Below, piece by piece: positions 45,766 to 60,086 of a stretch of 64,000 nucleotides of DNA. Source of the DNA: Neofusicoccum parvum (Eukaryota > Ascomycota > Dothideomycetes > Botryosphaeriales > Botryosphaeriaceae); the NCBI GenBank assembly GCA_020912385.1, contig CP087207.1:2170001-2234000 (forward strand), in the 5' to 3' direction. The position numbers and the translations under genes are program-made. Below the pieces are notes generated by a model that had not been told where the DNA came from, did no database searches, and was given only the letters and a program-made list of their open reading frames with translations. Positions within the stretch are counted from its first letter, which is position 1, and the number at the start of each line of letters is the position of its first letter.

Positions 45766-47149
45766 GGCGATGGACGTTGCAAAAGAGCGCAGTGACGCAG
45801 CTGCGCGGGAGTTGAGGATGAAGAGTCATCGTCGTTGCCGACATCCGAAGGGCGGCTTGTTGGGAGCAAACGGGTGACGAGAAGCTGATCGAATCAGCCC
45901 GGCGAGAGAACAACGTGAGATGGATTAGGAAATGAGATAATTTTCTTTATTTTTTGCCGCATGAAAAAGGCTGGGCAGGGCGTCGTGTCACTGCAAGGAA
46001 AAAAGTCTGCAGGAGGAGCAGCTTGTTTCAAGGGCCCGGAGCAGGTGGCCCGCGTAACGGTGGCATCGTGAATGGGGGTTGCGCCTCGATCGCGCAGGCG
46101 GTGACCAGATCTCGGGCTATCGTGACATCGTGAGGGCGACGACAAGCCGACGCAGTGGGCCCGCTCGCTGATTTCGTCACCGGTCCAGCGCCCTGAACGC
46201 AGCCGCCACGTTTGGCGCGTTTGGCGACCGCGAGGCTCGTCGCTGCCGGCCGGGGCGCCGCACCTGCCCGCCGGCTGGAGGCAGCGCGCGCGCGCGCCTT
46301 CGCAGCTAGCACGCAGACGCTCCGCCCGCATGTGACACCAGAGATGCACTTCCCAGAAGCCCATCAGCGGGCGCGGGCATTTTCAACGCGAGCGCTCCGT
46401 GCGGCCTGTTCCGTACGGGCTCCACCTATTTTGCGGGATCTAGCCAGAATGACGTAGCGCCGGCTCAGATGGCAGCGAGGGGCGTCAGTGCACAGCCTCG
46501 CACCCACGGGCTGCCCATCGTCAGCGTCACACCCACCGCGCTGTTTCCTGGCACTTTGGGCAGCCTCCACCGCGCCCAAGCAGCGGTAGGCCCTGTCCAG
46601 CCCTGTATCGCCCGAACATGAGAGAAGCGCGCCGGCCACAGCCACTCACAGCGCGCCGCCTGCGGTATTAACGGCGCGCGCGCGTGGGCCGGACAAGTGA
46701 ACACAGAGTGACAGCGTGAGCATGATGCTGCCGGCGATGCTGTTGGGACGGCCCGCCGTTCCATTCCTGTCCTCTCCTGGTGCCGCTTGTGCCACAGACT
46801 TAGTGTTGCGGGCGCGCCTTCCTGCCGGTGCTGCGCTGAGCATCCGCAAACTGCAGCCGCCCATTGGTGCGCGCCGCCTGCCCCGCTGCCTTCATAACCC
46901 CGCCGCTGCCCGCCTTCAGTACCACATAAACACATCACTGCTGCATCCACCCCCAGCCCACCTCCACTCTCCTTTCTCCTCACTCCTGCACGCGCTGGTA
47001 CGTACTCCACTCCAACCCGCGCTCTCCTGCACTCCCGCAGCCCTCGCTGACGCCCCGCCCTCGCCCTGAGCAGCTGCACACGTATAAGCTCCCTCGCCCC
47101 GGCACCCCCTGCATCCCTGCAACGACCACATCCACGTCCACTCTGCACC
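45766..47149. other. Intergenic, GC-rich, promoter of mannitol-1-phosphate dehydrogenase gene
   Basis: About 1.4 kb. The last 250 bp are C-rich with a TATA-like gtataagc near 47082. No supported ORF. Confidence 0.55.
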
Positions 47150-48401
47150 ATGCCGAGCTACGACAAGAAGGCGATTCACTTTGGCGGTGGCAACATCGGA
47201 CGCGGCTTCGTTGCCGAATTGTGAGTCCTCCCTCCCCGCAATCCCGAGTGAGACGGGACGAAACGAGACGCCGAGTGCTGACGTACCTGCTTCACCTAGC
47301 TTGCACAAGTCCGGCTATGAGGTCGTCTTTGTCGATGTTATGGACAAGATCATCAACGACCTGAACAGCACCAAGAAATACACGGTCACGGAAATCGGCG
47401 ACGACGGCGAGAAGACGTTCGAGATCGACCACTACCGCGCCATCAACAGCAAGTACGACCTAGACAAGGTTATTGAGGAGATCGCAACGGCAGATGTCGT
47501 CACCTGCGCAGTTGGCCCCAATATTCTCAAGTTCATTGCGGAGCCGGTCGCCAAGGGCATTGAGTCCAGGAAGCTTGACCACCCTCTCGCCATCATTGCG
47601 TGTGAGAACGCGATCAACGCAACCAACACCTGGCGCGGCTTCATTGAGGAGAGACTCTCGGGTGCCACCAAGAGCAAGCTGGACACGAAGGCCCGCTTCG
47701 CCAACTCTGCCATCGACCGTATCGTCCCGCACCAAGACCCCGACGCTGGCCTGAACGTCAAGATCGAGAAGTTCTACGAGTGGTGTGTCGAGCTGCCTCC
47801 CTTCGACGGCGTCCAGCACCCCACGATCGATGGTGTCCACTTCGTCGACAACCTTGAGCCTTACATTGAGCGCAAGCTGTACACCGTCAACACCTCTCAC
47901 GCCTCGGCTGCATACTACGGCTACAACCGTGGAAAGCAGTTGATTCACGATGCTATGCAGGATACCGAGATCCACGACCTCGTCCGTGACTGCCTAAAGG
48001 AGACTGCTCACCTCATCGTCAACAAGCACGGTATCTCGGCGCAGGAACAGGATGACTACGTCGAGAAGATCGTCAAGCGTATCTCCAACCCTGCTCTTGA
48101 GGATGACGTCAGGCGTGTCGGCCGTGCCCCTCTTCGCAAGCTGTCTCGCAAGGAGCGCTTCATTGGCCCTGCATCTCAGCTCGCTGAGATGGGCGAGAAG
48201 TTCGATAACCTTCTAGGCGCTGCCTCAATGGCGCTCCGCTTCCAGAACGTTGAGGGTGATGAGGAGAGCTTCGAGCTGGCCAAGATCCTCAAGGAAAACA
48301 ACGCGAAGGAGGCAACGACACAGATCACTGGTCTCGAGGAGTCGCATCCTCTGTTCCCGCACATTCTCAAGAAGGTCGAAGAGGTCCAGAAGGGCGATTG
48401 A
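47150..48401 (+). CDS. mpdA: Mannitol-1-phosphate 5-dehydrogenase
   Basis: Two exons (47150-47220, 47300-48401) give 390 aa, the expected fungal length. The N-terminal [15 protein letters not shown] is the NAD-binding loop of the polyol-specific long-chain dehydrogenase family. [23 protein letters not shown] and [17 protein letters not shown] match fungal MPD, including the catalytic Lys of the family within the N-terminal half of the last domain. It reduces fructose-6-phosphate to mannitol-1-phosphate with NADH, feeding the fungal mannitol pool used for carbon storage, redox balance and stress tolerance. Cytosolic. Assignment is confident; a phosphatase partner is not in the window. Confidence 0.96.
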
Positions 48402-51037
48402 CTACATGGCCGCAACAGTCCGAGGCTCTGAGAGAGCCGTTCTGCATTACATTTTCATGGACACGAAAAAGGTTAACGGCGACATGGCGGCTATGGGTGA
48501 CGGCTCATGATTTCATTTTCTACACACTTTTCACGCTTGCTTCTTCCGCTGCCCTCTTTGCAGCGTTCGCCCAATCCGCTTTTCTCTTTCGGCTTCCTTC
48601 ACGATTATTCCCCCTATATGATTTATCTATCTTACCTATCTTGATGCAAAGCGGGCAAGCGAGCGAGAAGCGGGATTTGCTACCAGTTACTAGCGGAGGG
48701 ACATAGGCAGATTTGCGGAGATGGCTCTTGTCTTCCTTTCGTCCGAAGACCACGAGTAGCGGCTCTCCATATAGAAGCTGCACTAGATAACACACCTAGA
48801 GCTGCATTCACCGGCTACTTTTCTTCCCTTGGATGCCAGCAGTGCGTGATGTCTTGGGACTTTCACAAGCTGACAAGTACCCGGGTTGTCCCGCCGCTAA
48901 GGATTCTCCCTGTTCACGATCAGACGGTCGACTATCCACCATCCCACACGTCTCTCCCACCCGCTCTCATGCGCATAACGCCTGCTGACCACTCAACCGA
49001 GGAATGCCGCAATGATAAGGAAAACCCGTCACGCGGGTGCTCCCGCAATAAGCAGCTCCCACCTCGGTCTGCCGCCCTCTCACTCGCGGTTCTCGGCGAG
49101 ACCACTCCATATTTTCTCACCAGCTCCTTCGTTCCATTGGCTCAATCTCGGCAAACAGAGCAGATCGAACCGGCAAGACGTCACACGTTCCTGCATCTCT
49201 CGGCGGACCCGCCGACCCAATCATCCCTGCACGTTTTCCTTGCTGCTTCGGATCTCGTGCATCGCGGCGGCGGCGGCGGGGGAGGAGGAGGGCGAGGGGC
49301 GTCGCAACTGAACAGAAGGACACAACCCTCTGCGGACACCGTTGCAGCCTGCGTTCATGCGCGGCTGCATGTAAGTAGGTGAAGCGTTTATTTGGACGCT
49401 GGGTTCTCCCACACCGAAGCCGTTCGGACTGTTGCTCGAAAACACGCTTTCACATGTCGGTGCGTTTTTGGAGCTGTTTTCGCGCTAGCTGTCGCCCGCG
49501 GACGCCCGCTGCGAGGCACAGGCGGAGGCGGACCCGTGATCCAGTCGGCCGGTTCTACTGCGGCGCAGGCGAGGCGGCGGCGAGGCGGTGCGGGATCGAG
49601 GGGAGGGGGAGAGAGAGTCAGTCGGACGCGTGTGAGGCTGAGAACATGACCATCGCGGCCCCCGTGACCGGGATGGGCGGGCCGGGTGCCGGGCGGTGGG
49701 TTGGGGGCGCGGGTCTGGGAGAGGGTGGTGCCCGGTGGTAGGGGTCCCGATGACGTGCGGGCTGTAGTTGTGCTGATGGGATGATCTTACATGGGGGAGA
49801 GATTCTTTGTTCAGCTTTCAAGTGCAAGCCGTGCGAGGGTTGGCCTGGTTGACGGGGTGGAGCGGGGTGAGGTAGTGGGCGGGGACGTTGGCGGAGGGGA
49901 TGGGTAGGAGAGAAACCTTACAGTAGGAAGGCCAGATGGAGGGATCAGAGATATTCTAGATAACTTGAGGCCGTAGCGATCTTCTTTATCAAAGGTATAC
50001 TACCCATATGTCCTATGATAGCACCGGTATGCTGTGAGGTCAACAAGTTGCCGGGTAATGGAGAGTTTCTCATTAGCTCCCTATAGAAGGTATGCCGAAG
50101 AATACAGTCATTTCAACATACTTGAACAACGTGTAAACCAAGTGGGATACCTGATTGCTTCTATTGCCTGTTGCTTAGAATGAAAGGCCCTGTGGTAGCC
50201 AAATAGACTTAAATCTCTACAAGCGAAGTCACCTTGTAACAGACGATTGCCGAAAGCTATCACCTCACAGCCCAGCTTACTGCAACGACACTCAGCAAGC
50301 TTGGCAATTACCGTGGAATGATTCTAATCGATACTAAACACGACGGGTCCAATGAGCGCTCAAACTTCCTAGCCAGGTGTGTTGATTGTGAGATCATTCC
50401 TCGAAAAGCTGTTTTCTTCGCACTGGCAATCGGCTGTGGTACCCTTCTGTATGCATTTATACGCTAACTTTCCGCGAAATTCGGTGAATCAGCACATGCA
50501 TTACTGTGCCCATTCACAAGCCCTAATCAATTTAGTCCATCCATACATCGGGTTCTTGATTGCTATGAAGTCAAGCGCTACCTCAATGCATAGATTAGCC
50601 ATAGCATGTGCCATAGCTATGACAAACGTGTAAGGCCATAGCTTATTTAGTTTACAAGTCTCTTCAAGTTTGGTCAAATGCCGCTGTTACGATTCTCTAG
50701 TCCGAACTTCTACGGTTTTCTTCTTCTCACAGGTCAGCCGTTCACCCACGTTCAAAGCCAGGCGTCCTCTTCTCTGCCGCTCCAAATCATGACTGCCCGA
50801 TGAACAAGCTTCTTTCCAAAGTCTTCAACACGTGTCCGGCGCGGATGGAAGGTCGCAGCCTGCAGCGGCATCGGTCGGTTGGTGAGACACGACTGTTGGG
50901 TATTATGTACGCATACCCGCTGCGTTGCTGGCTCTGTGGCATTCCGACCTGGGATATGTGACCGCGCGGGCCGCCTCAACTTTTCTTTCAGACAAAGTGT
51001 GACGTCGATAAACCTCATCGCCCCGATATCCGGTCTT
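48402..51037. other. Intergenic, with AT-rich segment
   Basis: About 2.6 kb between the mpdA stop and the GT31-like 3' end. The first 300 bp are probably mpdA 3' UTR (T-rich). From about 49,900 to 50,700 the DNA is AT- and TA-rich with no coherent frame, possibly a decayed insertion. No gene supported. Confidence 0.5.
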
Positions 51038-52580
51038 TCAGTCCTCATCGTGTTCCTTTTTGAATGGCACCGGCAGCACCCACTCCTCCCTCTCCGTACA
51101 CTCCTCATCCTCCAACCAACGCACCATCCAATCGACCCTGTCCATCATGAACCCGCTCGTCAGTTCCTTGCCGCCTAGGTCACCTGTCTCATTCTTCTGC
51201 CCTAGCTGAAACTTGGTGCTGAACCTGCACTCGCGGCCGATCCACGAGAAGCCGATGCAGTCGCCGTACTGGTCGCACTCAAGACGGCAGTCACCGTATT
51301 TCTTGATGGGCTTGCCGATCTTTAGGCCCTTTTTAGTGAGCTTCCTGAAGGTGGCGCGGGAGGCGTGGTTGTCCCATTGGGGTTTGGAGGAGGAAAGCTG
51401 GGGAAGGACGAAATCTTGGAAGACGTGGCGGTGCTGAAGTAGGGGGGTTCCCTTTTTGTGGTGTTAGTGTCCTATAATATGACTGCGAAATTGGAGCTGG
51501 TAGACTCACAAATGCTTGAGCGTCCTGCTCGGCGGCGTAGAGGTACTCAATCTCCTCCACCGAGAGGCCATGATAGCTCACCGCGCGGTGGCACCAGAGC
51601 CTTCCGAATTCCTCACTCTCAGCACTCCAGTCCAGATCCGACGGCCGGCCGCTCTGCAGGTTGGGCCACGACCACGTCAATGGCACGTCCAACTCCGCCA
51701 GTATCTTCCCAAGCACGCAGTCGCCGCTCCCGTGGCTCCTCGTCAACTCATCCACACGCTCCTGATTCTCCTTACGGAACTGACTGACCCTCCGCATCGC
51801 CGGCGCCGACAGCACCACCCCCGCGCCCCCATGCGCAAACACATCCGCACCCATCTGCTCCGGCTCGCCCAGATACCACGGCACGCCCGGATCGAACCGC
51901 TCCAACCACTCCGCCAAATTCCGCCACAGCACATAGGTATCCGGCTCCACAAACACGAACCACCTGGCCTCCGGCGCCGCCCTCAACGCCTTATCCACGA
52001 GCGGCACCATCTTCCACTTGTCCAGCCTGCGCGTCGGATTCTCCTCCTTGGCCTGGAAGGTGTCGGCGCCGCCGCGGGCGCCGGCGGCCGGGTCCGCCTC
52101 GCCGCCCCAGGCCTCGCGCTCCTCGGCGCTCAGGGCGTCGCGCCCCCCGCCGCGCTGCAGGCGGTTGTAAATCTCGAAGTCGGGCTCGCCCAGCTTCAGC
52201 AGCTCGTCGACGTCGTCCAGCGCGTCGGCCACGGCGTGCCCGTCCACGTCCTCCTCGTGGTCGGAGAAGACGCCGTAGGGCGGCGTGCAGCGCGACGACG
52301 ACAGCGTCGTCGCGAAGTGCACGGGCAGCTTGGAGCGCGTCTCGGCCACGCCCGTCTTGAGCGCGACGAAGATGGCGGAGAGGTCCGGGCAGGGTTGGTC
52401 GGCTGGGGCGGCTGATTCGAGGGTGGTGGGGTCCGGCGGCGCGATGCGGTAGGAGAAGGACCACATTTGCCAGAGGAGGGCGAGGACGAGGATGGCGGTG
52501 CAGGCGCGGATGGCGGCGCGCGAGGTGGTGAGGTGGGCGGGGAGCTGGGTGTGGAGGGGCGCGGGGAGTTTGGTCGCCAT
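51038..52580 (-). CDS. GT31-like glycosyltransferase with C-terminal apple/PAN-like region
   Basis: Two exons (52580-51510, 51433-51038) give 488 aa. A type II signal anchor lies near residues 21-43 (IRACTAILVLALLWQMWSFS), placing the catalytic part in the Golgi lumen. The fungal GT31/DUF604 signature follows: KWKMVPLVDKALRAAPEARW, FVEPDTYVLWRNLAEWLE (EPD in the DxD position), GVPWYLGEP and HGGAGVVLS. The second exon adds a Cys-rich tail, GDCRLECDQYGDCIGFSW...ECRF, resembling an apple/PAN module. Such proteins are inferred to elongate glycans on secreted proteins; donor and acceptor are unknown. Confidence 0.85.
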
Positions 52581-55098
52581 GGTGGTGGGATGCTGGGAGC
52601 TGTGGGTGGAGAGCGGACAGTAGGCGGGACAGAGACACAAGCGAAGGAGAGACTGCTGGTGCTCAAGTCATTGGGCAGGATTTGACGCGCGACGGCAATG
52701 ATGAGGATGGAAACAGCGGGCGCGTGGCTTTTCCGCCAGCGTCGACACGCATTCGTGAGGAAGGATGCGGGTTAAGAGGGCCGGGGCGGAAGAGGAGCGG
52801 AGCCCGGCCGCCGCCGGAGACTTGGCGCTGGAGGGCGAAGCATACGAAGGAAGGTTTAATTAGTAGTTTGGAGCAAGCTGAGGTCTGTGAGGTTGTTGGC
52901 TTCTAGGCTGCACAAGGTTACGGCGCTGAATCAGACGCAGCAGCGGCGTCGGCTGCGCCAGCTGGCGCCTTATCGGCTTATCGCAGCGCCAGCCCGGGCT
53001 TGGCGCCGCCGCTCGCGCGGTCTGATTCGCCAATGCGGCAGCGACGACGAGGCCGACGCGTGGAAACACGCCCCCTGAGCCTGGCCGCGCGCTCCTCCAC
53101 GTCCGCTTGCACCATCCTCAGCAGAGCGGCGCTTGCTCCTGCGCTTCGATCCGCTGCGATTGACGCACATCATGCAAACGTTGCGACTCGCTGATGTCTC
53201 TACCCGCGACGCCGCTGATGGCGATCTTCCTTGTTCATGCTGGAGCTCTGCACAGGGGGTCAACCTTCTTGTCGGACTGCCGGCTGTCGGCATCGACGAG
53301 ACCCTTCCAGACGAGTCTCCTCTGCGCCCACCACTCTATGTGGAGAAAATGTGGCGCTGCTGACGAAAACGTGATGACGCACGTCAAGATGTTCGCGGAC
53401 CGTACCGTTACTTAGGTAGCGCAGACCTAGACAGAGCTCGTTACTCCCATCTCCTACATCTGCATATCCCTCCTCCATCGCCAAGTTCACTGCCCCTAGA
53501 CTCTCTCGAGCACAAGCAAACAACGTGTACAGCACTATCCGACTGTCTCCAAAGCGCCAACTCACTCCAGAACCCCATCCTCAACAGCACGTAGCCTCAC
53601 CTCGACGCCACCCCCTCATGACCGCCACTATTAATTAGGGTTTCCTCATAGCGTCGCCACTATCTCTTCCCTTACCTTTCCCCTCTCCCTCCCCAGCTTC
53701 ATCCCAACATACGCCTCTCTCCCCTGCATCTCCCCTACAAACCCGCGCCCATCTCACACTCGCCCAGCCCAACCCCAACCAACAGCACACCCACAAATAC
53801 CGCCACGATCCTCGGTAGAGTAGTGGAAGAGGGAGGCGGTAGTGGGTGGAGCGGGAGGGGTGGTACGTGAAGTTGCACAGAGACGACTGCGTTGAAAATG
53901 GAAGGATTCCACGCAACATATGAACAAGAGTAGTCTTTTGAGCATATTCTGCCTTTGTTGTTTGATACTTCTGATTATGGAAACTGCCTGGTACGTTACA
54001 GCCTTGACCAGTATAATGCTACTTTGATAAGTTTGCACAATATTGCAGACAGTGCTTGTGGTTCCATCCTGCCATGCCATGGATATCAACAAAATAGCAA
54101 GCCCACCATCGCCATCTAAAGCGTTTGTAGACACCACATGGACACCAGGTGTGGGTTGGTGATGCAGGTTGTGATCTCGGTGTTTGAATAGGCGTGCTAC
54201 ATTGGATCCCTTACTGTTTTCATGCCCTAGAGGTTGGTGAGAGAGCGTCTGTTGGGTGACTGAGAAGTGCAAGAGCCAGAGATAGGCTGAACATCAAGGC
54301 GTTTCAGCCGGCAGCTGCTTATGACACTGTCTTCCTGGATATAGAAACCGTAGAGGCTGCGAATTGACAAAAGGTGAAAAATTACGCAGTTGTGACCCTG
54401 CCCGGAATCGAACCAAAAAGTCGGCACCTCTTAGTGCCTATTAAACTCCCTTTCGGGTGTTTTCCCCGCCGTTCAAAGGCGTGGTCGGGGCTAATTTCAC
54501 AATTGTTACTTTATTAAAGCGCCGCGCCATGGGCTAGTTTGCCTGCATATGTGCGAGGAACCCCTAACCTTTAGGTCGATAGAGAAACCTCTGGTAGCTC
54601 TACTTATAAACTGCGCAAAGCTATCTGTGCTCTGGAGACTTGTCCCACCATATGCTTAGTGTGGCGTAGTGAATAAAATCCTGCCCATTCTGATTTTAGA
54701 TGTGCGTGTAAATTGCACTTGCGAGTCTTCTTTCATGAAAGCGGTAGGTCATCGAGGATGGAATATGAAATTGCAGCCAGGCACCACTCTTCTTTTTGCT
54801 GATTGATATAGTAAGAGCTGAGGCCGGAAACATGGAATTGCCTTCGATTGGGATCATTCTTACCGCGTAGAGCACTCTCGGATTCTTGCCTTAGTAATGC
54901 TCCACTTTTTGATTCATCTCGCTCTCCTCTCTGCTTAATACTATTGTGTCCCCTGACCTGCTCTTGACTGTTTCATATGAGACAGATAGAAAATACTGAA
55001 CCATCCGGCAGCATCCTTGAAGAACACTTTTATTCGATTTTTTTTGTCTACTTCCGTCCGACTACAACTAATCCCTTACGTTCTTGCAACAGCCCCAT
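52581..55098. other. Intergenic with tRNA-like element
   Basis: About 2.5 kb. GC-rich next to the GT31-like start, becoming AT-rich from about 53,900. Apart from the tRNA-like element at 54393-54438 no gene is supported; a 172-codon minus-strand ORF (54272-53754) lacks domains. Confidence 0.5.
54377..54438 (-). ncRNA. tRNA-like 3' half with box B and T5 terminator
   Basis: On the minus strand, GGTTCGATTCC (54414-54404) matches the Pol III box B consensus exactly. It sits in a T-arm TTTGG/TTCGATT/CCGGG whose stem keeps two G-C and three G-U pairs. Upstream, with a 5-nt variable region, a perfect 5-bp hairpin GGCAC/GTGCC encloses TAAGAG (6 nt, one short of an anticodon loop). An acceptor-like CAGGGTC then A follows, and TTTTT (54381-54377) would terminate transcription. 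I could not build a convincing D-arm or 5' acceptor strand, so this is a decayed tRNA, tRNA-derived element or other Pol III RNA rather than a confirmed tRNA gene. Confidence 0.4.
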
Positions 55099-58170
<3,072 letters not shown>

Positions 58171-60086
58171 ATGACTCTCCGCGGCACGCTCTGCGCTTAC
58201 TATGTAGGCGCCATCGCCTGCATTGCCGGCTTCCTGTTCGGCTATGACTCCGGAATGTAAGTGCCGAACCCGTCCCTCGACATCAACTATCGCCGTCCAA
58301 TTACTGACCTTGTCCACGCAGTGTTGGTACCGTCTCCCACTCCGACTTTGCGCGTCCGCTTCAGACTAACCACAGCAGGCGGTGTCCTCACCCTGACCTC
58401 CTTCCAAGACCATTTCGACTTCACCAAGGCGCAGAAGACGCACGTGTCGTCGCTTTGCGTCTCGCTCCAGCAGCTTGGTGCTTTCGTGGCCTGTCCTGTG
58501 TCAATCCCGATCTCGCGCAAGTATGGTCGCAAGACCGCAATCCTGTGGGGCTCCGTCGTCTTCTGCATCGGCGCCATGCTCCAGACCGTTCCCTCTGGTA
58601 GTCTTCCCTGCTTCTACGTCGGTCGTGTCATCGCCGGACTCGGACTCGGCACCATGACCGTCGTCGTTCCCCAGTACAATGCAGAGATGTCTCCCAAGGA
58701 GCTTCGTGGTCGCCTCGGTAGTTTCTTCCAAATGGCCTTCACTCTCGGTACGTTAAACGGCATTCTTGTGTGATAATCTGGACAAGAGCTAATTATCCTC
58801 CAGGCATCTTCACCTCCTACTGGGTTGACTATGGTGTTCAGGTCAACATGGGCAACAGCAATAGCCAGTGGCAAATTCCCGTCGGCATGCAGATCCTCTT
58901 CTCTGGTCTTCTCGCTCTTGGAATGTTTACCGTCAAGGAGAGCCCTCGCTGGCTTGCAAAGAAGGATCGTGGAGACGAAGCCTTGGCCAATCTTCAGTGG
59001 ATCCGTGCTTCACATGGACCCGAAGTTTCTGCTGAGATGGCAGAGATCCACGAAGCCATTAGAGCCGAGATTGCCGAGACTCAGGGCCTTAATTACAAGG
59101 GCATGTCGCCTTCCACACTTACATTCTTGTTGCTAATATTTACCAGAATTCCTTGAGAAGCCCGTTCTCAAGAGCATGATCGCCGGATTCATACTCTTCA
59201 TGGCACAGCAGGCTACCGGTGCCACTGCCTTTGCCTACTACAGCCCGCAGTACTTCTCCGTCCTTGTCGGTGATAACGAGACCCGCAGCCTTCTCTTGAG
59301 TGGCATCTTCGGCGCTGTCAAAGTCGCCGCTTGCTTTCTCTTCGTCATTCTTGCGGCCGATCGCTTTAGCCGTAAGCTCAACTTGAGCGTTGGAGCATTC
59401 GGCATGGCGGCTACGCAGATCGTCACTGCAATTGTGCTCAAGCTGAAGCCTGTTTCAAGCGACGCGGCACAGAGCGTCCCACCTAACGCTAAGGCAACCG
59501 TTGCGATGATATACCTCTTTGTCATCGTCTACAACTTCTCCTGGGGCCCGCTCCCGTGGCCCTACTGCAACGAGTAAGTTTTGTATCACCAAAGTCGCTT
59601 GAGAAACGAACTGTGATTGGTTAACGTAGTGCAGGTTCTTCTCCAACCGCTACCGTGAGGCTGGTGTAGCTCTTGCTGTCTCCAGCCAGTGGCTCTTCAA
59701 CTTCGTGTTCACCATATCGACGCCTTATATGATCGATAGCATGGGCTGGTAAGTCAGACTTGAGTTCCCCTCATATCAACACAAATATTACGATGGGTGT
59801 TGAGTACAGTGTCACCATTATTCGAATTTGAACCACCTCGGTAACACCACTTCTAACGGCACCATGCAGGGGTACCTTCCTACTCTGGGGACTCTTCGAC
59901 ATCGTCATCGGAATCTTCACCGTGCTATTCGCCAGGGAGACTCGTGGTCTCTCTTTGGAGAAGTCTGGCCAGCCTGATGTATTCAAGGATGACAGCGAGT
60001 CCAAGCTGAACGACCTCCGTCGTTCCTCGTCGGCCTCGGATCACAACAAGACCCCTGCTCAGGTCAACGAGACTGCTGCGACCTAA
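58171..60086 (+). CDS. MFS sugar/quinate-type transporter
   Basis: Seven exons (58171-58256, 58322-58326, 58379-58747, 58804-59100, 59147-59573, 59635-59748, 59870-60086) give 504 aa. Family signatures: FLFGYDSGIVGGVLT in TM1, SRKYGRKTAILWG between TM2 and TM3, GRVIAGLGLGTMTVVVPQYNAEMSPKE, ESPRWLAKK before the central loop, AQQATGATAFAYYSPQYF in TM7 and CNEFFSNRYREAG. Hence a 12-TM plasma-membrane proton symporter of the sugar porter family, nearer to quinate/monosaccharide members; substrate unknown. Exon 2 is only five bases (T GTT G) and is needed to code GIVGGV. Intron 4 starts with GC. The start at 58171 is short of the usual cytosolic N-terminus, so an upstream exon cannot be excluded. 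Confidence 0.9.
58322..58326 (+). other. Five-nucleotide micro-exon
   Basis: Between an intron of 65 nt (GTAAGT...GCAG) and one of 52 nt (GTACCG...AGCAG, with ACTAAC branch point). Inclusion restores the frame and the invariant GIVGGVLT motif; skipping it shifts the frame. Confidence 0.75.
59101..59146 (+). other. GC-AG intron in MFS transporter
   Basis: AAGG|GCATGT ... TTACCAG|AATTCC, 46 nt with branch-point-like GCTAAT. Splicing gives NYKEFLEKPVL. The nearest GT donor (in GCATGT) leads to an immediate stop, and reading through breaks the frame. Confidence 0.75.

Noticed and set aside
51516..52415. 299-codon plus-strand ORF opposite the GT31-like gene
   Set aside because: Shadow ORF with repetitive Arg/His/Leu composition; the minus strand encodes the recognisable glycosyltransferase.
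53754..54272. 172-codon minus-strand ORF
   Set aside because: No domain and abrupt composition changes; not supported as a gene.
54600..54625. Minus-strand AGCTTTGCGCAG resembling the start of U4 snRNA
   Set aside because: Only 12 nt match; the conserved U6-pairing and Sm-site regions of U4 do not follow.
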